A stretch of DNA of 64,000 nt from Ochotona curzoniae (taxonomy: Eukaryota > Chordata > Mammalia > Lagomorpha > Ochotonidae), in contig NW_024466459.1 of the NCBI RefSeq assembly GCF_017591425.1, forward strand, positions 2,480,001 to 2,544,000. Reading direction: 5' to 3'. Below, in pieces: positions 55,746-64,000 of the stretch (its first letter is position 1; every line of letters begins with the position of its first letter). Under the pieces are notes generated by a model. That model was not told the DNA's origin, searched no databases, and saw only the letters and a list, made by a program, of their open reading frames with translations. The position numbers and the translations under genes were made by a program.

Positions 55746-56030
55746 AGGGGTGGGCGTTTGGCCTGGCAGTTAGGCTGTCACTTGGGGTGCCTTAATTTCC
55801 TTTTGGGGTGCCAGTTTTTTGAGTCCTGGCACTGTTCTCCATCCCCGCTTCCTGCTAATGCAGAGACAGGAGTTGATGGCTCAAGGAACGGGTCCCTGCC
55901 GCCTACAAGGGGACACCAGGTTGAATTTTGGGCTCCTAGCTGCAGCCTGGCCTAGTCCTGACTATTGTAGACATTTGGGAAATGAACCAGTGGGTGGGAG
56001 ATCAATCATTCAAATTAATAAATGAAAAGG
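55746..56030 (+). repeat. Old C-SINE
   Basis: GGGGTGGGCGTTTGGCCTGG, ACGGGTCCCTGCCGCCTAC and TTCAAATTAATAAATG. Confidence 0.8.
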
Positions 56031-56284
56031 AAAAATGATATTTACATTGGTATGTAATGTTGAATTTTACTCCTTGTGTCTCTTCATTGTGAATTGTTTG
56101 GATCCTTCGCTATATTATATGACGAACTTGATAAGGCTTTGAATGGTCAGGCAAGTCTCACCAGCTGATGCCTAGTTGGTAATTAGGAAGATTAACAGGG
56201 CATGATCAGTAGAAGAGCTCATTAAAAGAGTACAAATGGTTAGTGGTCCTGAGGATAATGGTTGGATTGAAACAGATGTTTTGT

Positions 56285-56360
56285 TTGAAGATTTTGATTC
56301 AGTGAGTGTTTGCTGGGCATCCACTCTGTGCCTTGGGTTACTGTACTTTGTGCTGGGGTG
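56285..56360 (+). repeat. Ancient MIR/L2-type fragment
   Basis: GTGAGTGTTTGCTGGGCATC then CACTCTGTGCCTTGGGTTAC resembles the ATTGAGCACCTACTATGTGCCAGGC motif found at ancient mammalian repeats; class uncertain. Confidence 0.4.
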
Positions 56361-57410
56361 AAGGAATGGACTGCTTGAAGCATTCCCGCTTGGGAGTTCT
56401 GGCTCGAGTTGTTCCTTTGTGGCTGCTTGGAGGGCTGAGTACATCATTTCTGGATGTCTTTGACTTGTTCACATGTGCCAGGGTGCTGTGGTACACTCTT
56501 TGAGAAGCTCTGTTCTGAGGGATTGGAAGAATAATGAAGCATTATCCCTATTGCCAAGAACTAAGCATCCAGAGAGGACAGGGGCATCCAAAAAAAAAAA
56601 AAAAAAAAAAAACCGAGAAATTTTTGAGGTGCTGTAAGAGACTTGTGCAAGTTTTGAATGGATGGAGTGATACTGCCCCCTTGGGGACATCCCAGACACT
56701 TCAGCTGGAGAGATTGCACTAAAGTTGCACCACCTTGAAAAAGAGAAAAAAGGAAAGGAGAGAACATTTTAGATGGAAATCTCTGGTGATGCCAGGAAAC
56801 TGCAACTCCGGGTTACCTGATTCCTGGGATGGGATATGTCAGGGTACAGGATGGAGAGCAAGGCTTCCAAAAGGTCAGGGTTGGATTGTGGTGAGCTTAC
56901 GGATGAATATCAGAGATGGTGGTAAAGAGAAAGGCGGTAGAGACGAACCTGGTAGCAGTCCATGTGGGGCTGAGCTGAGCTGGTGGCCTTGGAGGCGACG
57001 GCTTCCAGAGAGCTTGGTGAGGTTGAGTGGAGAGGGGGTGGTGGCAGGTTAGATGAGATAGGGTGATGATGTGGGGACAGCTGTGTGTTCAAGTGGAAGG
57101 GGTGGTCGCAGTCACCGTGGCTGAGTGGCTGGAAGAACAGGTTATCAGGAAGAGGGAATTAAGAGATCCTAAGAACTTTGGGAAAAGATGAATGTGGTTT
57201 TGATTATGTTAAGAACTAGTAGAAAGTTGAAACAAGATTTTTAAACTCGCAAGAATTTTGTGGATTGACTGGGGGCAATGGTTAAGGAAATTGGGTGTTT
57301 TGAGGAAGAATTAATGAGCTGTTACAATTCATGAAGCGAGCAAAGGAAAGCCTGAAGGTCCTGGTTCCCAGTAGGGGATTTTCTTCTCCTCCCGCTGAGA
57401 CATATTGAAT
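56361..57410. other. Unassigned stretch
   Basis: Poly-A at 56,590-56,612; purine-rich and moderately GC-rich at 56,860-57,100. No defended exon. Confidence 0.4.
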
Positions 57411-57617
57411 CTTTTTTTTTTTTTAAAGATTTATTTTTATTTTTTTTATTGGAAAGGCGGATATACAGAGAGGAGAGACAGAGAGGAAGATCTTCCGTCC
57501 AATGATTCACTCCCCAAGTGAGCGCAACGGCCGATACTATGCTGATCCGAAGCCAGGAGCCTCTTCCGGGTCTGCCACGCAGGTGCAGGTTCCCAAAGCT
57601 TTGGGCCGTCCTCGACT
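57411..57617 (-). repeat. Young C-SINE, 5'-truncated
   Basis: ATTGGAAAGGCGGATATACA to TTTGGGCCGTCCTCGACTG, then stops abruptly; the tRNA-like head is absent. Carries AGTGAGCGCAACGG of the young subfamily. Confidence 0.9.
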
Positions 57618-57858
57618 GAAAGCTTTACTTTTTAATGAAAGTATTTTTCTTATGGAAACTTGCAGATATACAGAGATGAAGAGTATGCAAGTGCTTCAGA
57701 AAATTTGTGGAAAAATAGAATTAAAAGATAAGATTATTTTGGTGTTCCCTCCCCAAATTGAATCCCATGCATGTGAAAAGAAAATACATATTTTTTGAAA
57801 AAAATTTTGCATGAATTTCAAAAATTTTTTTTCACTAAAGCATTTAAAATCTGAGGTT

Positions 57859-57861
<3 letters not shown>

Positions 57862-57904
<43 letters not shown>
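57862..57904. repeat. (AC)n microsatellite
   Basis: About 21 perfect AC units. Confidence 0.95.
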
Positions 57905-57907
<3 letters not shown>

Positions 57908-58257
57908 CCTGATAGAAGTAATTCCCATCTTCCAACTTAACAGTTGTCAATATTGTTTCATCTTTATGGTTTCATCAATATTGTTTCATCCGTATCAGTT
58001 ACCTTGAGGATAAAATGATTCGGTGACACTAAATTTCTATTTGCAAATTAGGAGGGTAGAATGTCTATAGGAGGCATGCTCCTGGGCTTTCGGAGTGGGA
58101 TCCAGAGGGGAGGACCAGGATTCCTAGACCGTCTCAACTGTATAGCTTTAGGAAAGCTACTTAGGCCTCCTCAGGATAAGGAAACTTAATGCTCGTTAAA
58201 CACAGAAGAATTAAACAAGCACTCAAAACAAAAAGTTAACCCCACCACTTTTTTCTT

Positions 58258-58556
58258 TTTTTTAGCTTAACTGATTTTCATTTTTGCCTAAAAGGCAGAC
58301 ACAGAGACAGAGCCAGACATCTGTTACCCTGCAGTTGTCCACAGCAGCCAAGCTGTTTCAGGCTGAAGCCTGGAGCTCAGATCTGAATCTGCATCTACCG
58401 AGTAGGTTTTGGGAACCTAGGTACCCCAGCCATCGTTCGCTGCCCTGCTTGGTCTAGATTAGCAGTAAACTGACCCGGAAGTGGAGTTGGGTGGAACTCC
58501 AGAATGGGCTGAATGTTCCAGATGGCTGTGTTGGCTGCCATGCCAAATGCCTGCCT
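58258..58556 (-). repeat. Old C-SINE
   Basis: AAAGGCAGACACAGAGACAG, CAGCAGCCAAGCTGTTTCAG, ACCCGGAAGTGGAGTTGG. Confidence 0.75.
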
Positions 58557-58569
58557 GTCACTTCCATAA

Positions 58570-58880
58570 TTTAATGACCTTTTGATTTTTGAAATAACTT
58601 CACATTTATAAGAAGTTTCAGGTAGAGGTTAGCATTCCCATGTACTCTTTACCTGTTCCCGACATCTTCCATTTCCATGATATATTTGTCAACTTTAAGA
58701 GGCCATACTTGGCATATTAATATTAATTAAATTTCAGGCTTCTATTTAATTTTGCCAGTTTTCCCACCAGTGTGTTTCTGGTCCAGAGTCGATCCAGGAT
58801 CCTATGCTGAGTGTTGTGGTTAAGCCTTCTTAATCTGTGGGCTGGGACATTTTCCTTGCTTTTTTTTTTTTTTTAAATAA
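58570..58880 (-). repeat. Probable ancient L1 fragment
   Basis: TTGCCAGTTTTCCCACCAGTG, GTCGATCCAGGATCCTATG and TTAAGCCTTCTTAATCTGTG resemble antisense older L1 (first motif here shortened to TTGCCAGTTTTCCCACC). Confidence 0.45.
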
Positions 58881-58894
58881 AAGCATTCTTTCTT

Positions 58895-59239
58895 TTTTTT
58901 TTCTAAAAATTTATTTATTTTTATTGCAAAGTTAGATATATGTATATATATAGAGAGAGGAGGAGAGACAGAGAGGAAGATCTTCCATCCAATGATTCAC
59001 TCCCCAAGTGACCACAATGGCCAGTGTTGCACTGATCTGAAGGCAGGAGGCAGGAACCTCCTCCAGGTCTGCCACGCAGGTGCAGAGTCCCAAGGCTTTG
59101 GGCTGTCCTCGACTGCTTTTCCAGGCCACAAGCAGGGAGCTGGATGGGAAATAGAGCTGTCGGGATTAGAACTGGCGCCCGTATGGGATCCTGGTGCATT
59201 CAACACAAGGACTTTAGCTGCTAGGCCACCACACCAGGC
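58895..59239 (-). repeat. C-SINE
   Basis: Complete reverse copy with a short TATA run in the tail-proximal region; box B as GGATTAGAACTGG. Confidence 0.95.
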
Positions 59240-59960
59240 CCTCTCTTTGCTTCTTACCACAGTTTTAACTGCTGTCTCATGCCTACCCTGAAAATCTAAA
59301 TTTCTCAAAAATTGCCTTACTAGCTAAAATCGAGACTGAGAGAAATCCACTACTGATTTTCCTAACACATTTTTTTTTTCAGAAGGGAGGGAGCCCGCCT
59401 TTACTGGAGATAGCCGTCTTAGTTTCAGTAATTCCCAATGATTTCCTAAGAGTTTAAGCCTCTTGAATCATTCAACATGTTCATTAATCAATAAAGATAT
59501 GAATACACAAGAAACACGTGGAGTATACTGAAAGGCTGGCTTCTAGGAAAGGTTGTTGCTTGCCCAGAAAATTTTATTATAATGAAACATTTTCCATTCT
59601 TGTATCTCTTCATTTTTCCTTCCAGATTGTCTGTGTGGACGAAATTATCATAATCCAAAATAGTGACACTTTTAAAATAAGACATAAATCAATGTTAAAA
59701 AAGTCTCACAATTGCACAATTAGAGTATCAGTGTGCCACCATCACCTTGACGGCCATCTGCAGCTGACCAGCAGGCGATATTCTAGAAGTACTTTCAAAC
59801 CATGAAGTTCAGAACCGTTTCCTACAGAAAAAGTCTTTAGAATAGGGGATATTGGGAAGATATGAAGTAATTAGAACAGCAAGTTACAACACAAGATATG
59901 TGGTGGTAATCCCGGTTTGTAAGTAAAAACAAGCAGAATCTAAAATACACCTGCTGTACG
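59240..59960. other. Unassigned AT-rich stretch
   Basis: A TTTTTCCTTCCAG acceptor-like site near 59,625 has no convincing donor. Nothing else recognised. Confidence 0.4.
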
Positions 59961-59964
59961 TTCC

Positions 59965-60200
59965 TGACCTGTTAAGACACCCTGGAGATGTCCTGCTTTC
60001 CATCTCAAGGGTCCTTGGATTTGAGTCCTGGCTGTGCTGCCGAGTCCAGTGTCCTGCTAGTGCACACCCTCTCGCCCTCTTGGGAAACCTGGATTGAGGT
60101 GCGCTTCTGGCTTTGGCCTGGCTCAATCAGCTCTGGCTATTTCAGGTATTTGCAGAATGAACCAGTGAATGGAAGGTTTTGTCTGTCTGTCTTTCAAATA
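59965..60200 (+). repeat. Old C-SINE
   Basis: TTTGAGTCCTGGCTGTGC, GCTTCTGGCTTTGGCC and GTCTGTCTGTCTTTCAAATA. Confidence 0.75.
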
Positions 60201-60211
60201 GTGTGAAAACA

Positions 60212-60548
60212 GGGCCCAGCTCAATGGCTTGATTGGTTAATCTTCTCCCTTGAAGTGCTGGGATTCCTTATGGGTGCCAGTTTGTGTCCTAGCTGTTCCA
60301 TTTCCCATTCAGCTCCCTGTTTGTGACCTGGGAAAGCAGTTGAACATGGTCTAAAAAAGCCTTGGGACCCTGCACCCACATGGGAGACCCGGAAGAGGCT
60401 CCTGGCTCCTGGCTTTGAATTGACTCAGCTTTGGCCATTGCAGCCATTTGGGGAGTGAACCAACAGATGGAAGATCTTTGTCTCTCTCTCCTTCTCTCAG
60501 CAGAGTTGCCTTTCCAATAAGAATAAATAAATCTTAAAAAAAAAAATA
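60212..60548 (+). repeat. C-SINE
   Basis: GGGCCCAGCTCAATGGCTTG to CCTTTCCAATAAGAATAAAT and poly-A. Confidence 0.95.
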
Positions 60549-61710
60549 AGCCCAAGAAAACAACAAAACAAAACCCCAAAACCCCCAAAAAACAAATAAA
60601 CCTAAAGAATATGAAAATAAATAGAAAACTAAAACAAAATTAATTTTTCCTGTTTTTCTCATTCTGATCATTCAAGCTAATAGTAGAGGATTCATCTAAA
60701 TATTTCTTATATATTTAAAACATTTTGCTGGATTTTATTTATTCAAGAATTTAGGGGGAATTTACCTCTTGGAAAAAGTTTCACAATAAATATGATTGAT
60801 GACTTTAGATTTTAGCTTTCTTAATGGTTTTAATCTATCTTTAATGCATCTTGTACATGCAGGGATTTTATGTGTTAGAGAAAAAAATAAAATCTGGCTG
60901 AGTATAAAATACAGTGAAATAAATAGAATTTTGAAGAATTACTTTTGCCTGTGTATCCTATAAGACATCCCAGATTTTAATTTTGTGTAAAAGCAGATCA
61001 GTTTAAAGGTAAAACAGCATCTGGGTTTACGACTTAACATTGTAATGCCAACTGGATTTGGTACAGGACAGACAGTTCTTGGAATATATGGTGTTTAGGT
61101 TTATTTTTGATCATGTCTTTGGGAAATCCAGTTAAAATACTTAATGGTTTGAGTGAATTGGATGGCTGTCAAGAGGTTAAGAATGGGATAAACCATAGCT
61201 TCTGGTTTATAAAATGATTGTATTGGACACATAAGGAATCTTATAGGACATATTTAATCCAAGATAATGTGATCTGTTTATCCAAGATAATGATGACTAA
61301 GGGCTCAGATAATTCCATAAGTAATGCTTGTTTTGTTCTTAGAGAAGTAGGCCTTGGCGTGTCGGTTAAAGCTGAGTAAGATTCCGGGCCAAGCAGGAGA
61401 GGAAAAGGCTGTACAGCGAGGAGGGGGCAGTGGCCCGACGTTTGGGGGCGGGCAGGGGTGGGAAGGTATGGGCGTTGTGCGGAGTGGGAAGGGGAGGCTG
61501 AAGGCGGGTTGTGGGTGTCCCCGATATGAGCCAGGACATCATTTTATAGGCATTCTGATGTTACTGTGCCATCTCTAGAGTGAAGGTTTTTAACCAAGTC
61601 CTTTCTTCCAACGGAAGTGTGATGGCAGCCACACTGTGCTCCAAGGCCCTGTTGCCCGGGCCTGGGGCCTGTTCTGGCACACCACCTCTCCACATTCCTC
61701 TGGGCCAGGG
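60549..61710. other. Unassigned stretch with a small G-rich island
   Basis: AT-rich to 61,340. 61,370-61,520 is G-rich with several CpGs (GTTTGGGGGCGGGCAGGG); this could be a minor regulatory element. No exon defended. Confidence 0.4.
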
Positions 61711-61719
61711 TGTGGGCTT

Positions 61720-62059
61720 TTTTTTTTTTTTTTTTAAGTTTTATATATTTTAATTGGAAAGGCAGATGTACAGAGAGGAGAAGAGACAGAGAGGAAGATC
61801 TTCCGTCAGATGATTTACTCCCCAAGTGAGCGCAACGGCCGGTGCTGTGCCAATCTGGAGCCAGGAGCCAGGAACTTCTTTCTGGGTCTCCCATGTGGAT
61901 GTAGGTTCCCAAAGCTTTGGGCTATCCTCAATTGCTTTCCCAGTCCACAAGCATGGAGTTGGATGGGAAGTGGGGTTGCTGGTATTAGAACCAGTGCCCA
62001 TATGGGATCCCGGTGTGTTCAAGGCAAGGACTTTAACCACTATGCTATTGCACCGGGCC
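61720..62059 (-). repeat. C-SINE, young subfamily
   Basis: Duplication TGTGGGCTT at 61,711-61,719 and 62,060-62,068; AGTGAGCGCAACGG block. Confidence 0.95.
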
Positions 62060-62068
62060 TGTGGGCTT

Positions 62069-62960
62069 ATTTTTAAAAGGTATCAGTCTGGCTTGTCTTT
62101 CTTTTGCTACTCTGGATGGGTGTACCTGTGTGACCAGAGTGGCAACTGCACAGTGAAGTGCCGCAGGGAGCTGGCCTGCTGTATGAGTGGTTCTAGAAGT
62201 CTCATGTATGTTGTTGCCTATGTATAGTCCAGTTTAATTTGACTTAGGTGTGTAGAAATTTTTTTTTTTTTTTTTTTACTTTTTCAGTTTTTATTTAACT
62301 TGGGGAATTGCTTTAGCTTCTTCAGAAGGAAGGTGCATAGCAGATTGCTGCTGTTTTTGGAAAACCAGAGAAGACAGTGGAACAGAGACCTGTGTCATGT
62401 TGAGATCCACACAGCAGTGAAGTGCCCCTGGTTGGTGAGGCCCAGGTGGACCTTGCTTAGGAACAAACGTTCAGGACCTGGTCAGCCAAGGCATTTGTCA
62501 TGGAAGCAAGATTTCTGAGTTCGGCACCTGAGCCTGGTGGATTGGATCCTGAAGTCGTTTCTCACCAAAGCTCCTGAAGTCACTAATCCTGCCTGGAGTC
62601 TCTATTGACATAATAGTGTCGTTGGATCTCCCTGATGAATATGTTTATTGATTAAAGACAGTAGAGTTGACTTATACCTTTGGTTTTGGTGCATAACCAC
62701 TTCTTCATCAGCCACATACAAATGCACGCATTTCTCCAATAGCTGGTGATTTTTGCATAACAGGTACGAGTCCATTGAGATGGGGAAAGGAAGAGAAGTA
62801 ATTTGTCTTTCAAGTAGGTGAAGACATTATATCGGATGGTATTTTCTCCAAGTATTGTATGTTGACATCAATAAAGCACTTTCCTTTTATTATAAATTGA
62901 AAGTTTGGAATTTCAGGTAAATAACATAGTCACAGAATCGTGAACGGGCATTATTTTACA
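62069..62960. other. Unassigned stretch
   Basis: Poly-T at about 62,259-62,278; no exon or repeat recognised. Confidence 0.4.
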
Positions 62961-62961
62961 A

Positions 62962-63296
62962 GTTTTTGTTTTGTTTTTAAGATTTATTTATTTGAGAGGT
63001 GGAGTTACAGGGCGAGAGGAAGAAAAAGAGAAAGGGAGGTCTTCCATCTGCTGGTTCACCCCCAAATATTGGCTGCAATGGCTGGAGCTGGCCCAGGCCA
63101 AAGCCAGGAGCAGGGGGTTTCTTCCAGGTTTCCCATGTGGGTGCAGGGGCCCAAACACTTGGAGCCATCTGCTTTTCCAGACACAGTAACAGGGAGCTGT
63201 ATCAGAAGTGGAGCAGCTGGGAGGTGGACCGGTGCCCACATGGAACGCTGATGTTACAGGTGGTGGCTTCATGTGCTGTGTTACAGCGCCAGCCCC
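62962..63296 (-). repeat. Old C-SINE
   Basis: TTTAAGATTTATTTATTTGA, GGGTGCAGGGGCCCAAACAC and TTACAGCGCCAGCCCC. Confidence 0.9.
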
Positions 63297-63489
63297 TTTT
63301 GCTTGCTTTGTACCTACTGTTTCATAGTATTCCTCAGTGACCACAGGAAGTGGATGTGCAAGTTGAGATACTAGATGTAGTCGCTTGCCTCAGACTGACA
63401 AATGTTATTCACTTGCCTCAGCTAACAGACATTTTTACTGGTGTGGTATTTAAATAAATAAATAAAAACAACATCGGGATGGAGGAAAG

Positions 63490-63615
63490 GAGGAGGGGAG
63501 AGAAAGAGAAAGCAAACGCAAAAGCAGGCTGAAGTGAGGACCTACACTGGGTATTGAACCCTTGAACTCTGATGTGGGATGCTGGGACAGTAACCACTCA
63601 GTTTAAGGCTCATCT
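63490..63615 (-). repeat. Possible old C-SINE fragment
   Basis: GAGAGAAAGAGAAAGC, GGTATTGAACCCTTGAACTC and GATGTGGGATGCTGGGACAG fit a reverse copy with body loss. Confidence 0.5.
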
Positions 63616-64000
63616 CAGGTTTTAAGTTTTATAAAATATAAAATTCCAATCTGGGGAAAGTAGAGACCATTAAAATGTCCTCCATGAGTATGCCACCCCT
63701 ATTTTACAAATGCTAAGGAATACCATTGAAGTCTATTTTGATCTGTTTTGAACTTCATCTTAATTCCTTAACTTTGTCTGTGTTTTTTTGGTATACCGAG
63801 AAACTCAAAAGCTGGAGGGGCGGGGCTGGAATCTCTTGCTCACTCACTGTTGCTGACTTTGGGCTAAAGGTCCCAAACTTCTCTCCCATAGACTTGGACT
63901 GCATTTAATAGGCAGCAAGTGGCTGGAGAGCAGGTTGGCAACGGGCAGCACCAGGTTGTCCTTATCTAGACAAGGAGGCCAGTGGAGAGTACCAGAGTGG
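63616..64000. other. Unassigned stretch
   Basis: One isolated GC box-like string (GAGGGGCGGGGCTGG) near 63,816; otherwise nothing seen. Confidence 0.4.

Larger units (their letters stand above)
46440..64000 (+). other. 5' end of an unidentified multi-exon gene
   Basis: Inferred transcription unit. A CpG island promoter with ZNF143- and YY1-type elements leads within about 60 bp to a consensus donor (CAG|GTAAGT). Two further plus-strand candidate exons of 53 and 57 bp follow, with pyrimidine-rich AG acceptors and donors AAG|GTGAGA and CAG|GTGAGT. The introns would be about 1.3 and 5.8 kb, and the last would run past the window. Spliced together, the exons give mostly 5' untranslated sequence with short upstream open frames; the first plausible main start is in exon 3. 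Housekeeping-type expression is expected from the CpG island with ZNF143 and YY1 elements (established promoter class). I do not recognise the encoded protein. A non-coding transcript is an alternative. Exon structure rests only on splice-site quality and has not been checked against RNA. Confidence 0.6.

Noticed and set aside
59600..59640. Exon acceptor at about 59,625
   Set aside because: Good pyrimidine tract and AG but no credible donor within 300 bp.
1..64000. CRISPR array, operon or phage-like content
   Set aside because: No regularly spaced short repeats; regularities are dispersed SINEs. Sequence is clearly vertebrate nuclear.

Overview
This is nuclear DNA of a mammal, and the dominant repeat places it in a lagomorph. 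About sixty copies or fragments of the tRNA-derived C-type SINE (rabbit C repeat / CSINE family) lie on both strands, most 250-340 bp long with an A-rich 3' tail. The youngest copies carry diagnostic changes from the rabbit-like older copies, such as a TTCCAATAAAAATAAA tail and a GCGCTCACTTGG block. I infer a pika-like (Ochotona) lineage rather than Oryctolagus, but only a search of lagomorph repeat libraries would settle this. Nothing here is bacterial or viral, and the many short open frames are chance frames, mostly in SINEs.

Positions 1-45.4 kb look intergenic, or deep intronic to something I cannot recognise. They hold C-SINEs (some nested, several with clear target-site duplications), ancient L1 fragments (about 5.5, 6.0, 25.4-26.15, 36.6-37.4, 41.15-41.95 and 43.0-44.4 kb), a MIR, a 1.4 kb LINE-like 3' end (18.6-20.05 kb), two diverged copies of an unassigned repeat (8.5 and 39.3 kb) and small satellites. 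I find no exon I would defend there.

Positions 45.4-47.15 kb are a strong CpG island. Inside it is a promoter-like cluster: a GC box, a ZNF143/Staf-type element and a YY1-type element, followed at once by a consensus splice donor. Two short candidate exons follow on the plus strand (47,822-47,874 and 53,696-53,752), each with a pyrimidine-tract acceptor and a strong donor. I read 46.44-64 kb as the 5' end of a plus-strand multi-exon gene that continues past the window. Three short upstream open frames precede or overlap the first plausible start codon (53,714). The gene's identity is not recognised, so no symbol is given.

From 47.9 to 64 kb is presumed intron, with more C-SINEs, a second copy of the 18.6 kb LINE-like element inserted inside an older C-SINE (50,714-51,463, 10-bp duplication), a MIR, an L1-type antisense fragment and an (AC)n array. 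I see no new biological system. The points most worth checking are the promoter/uORF arrangement, the LINE-like repeat that keeps one aligned frame in two copies, the unassigned repeat pair and the young SINE subfamily.
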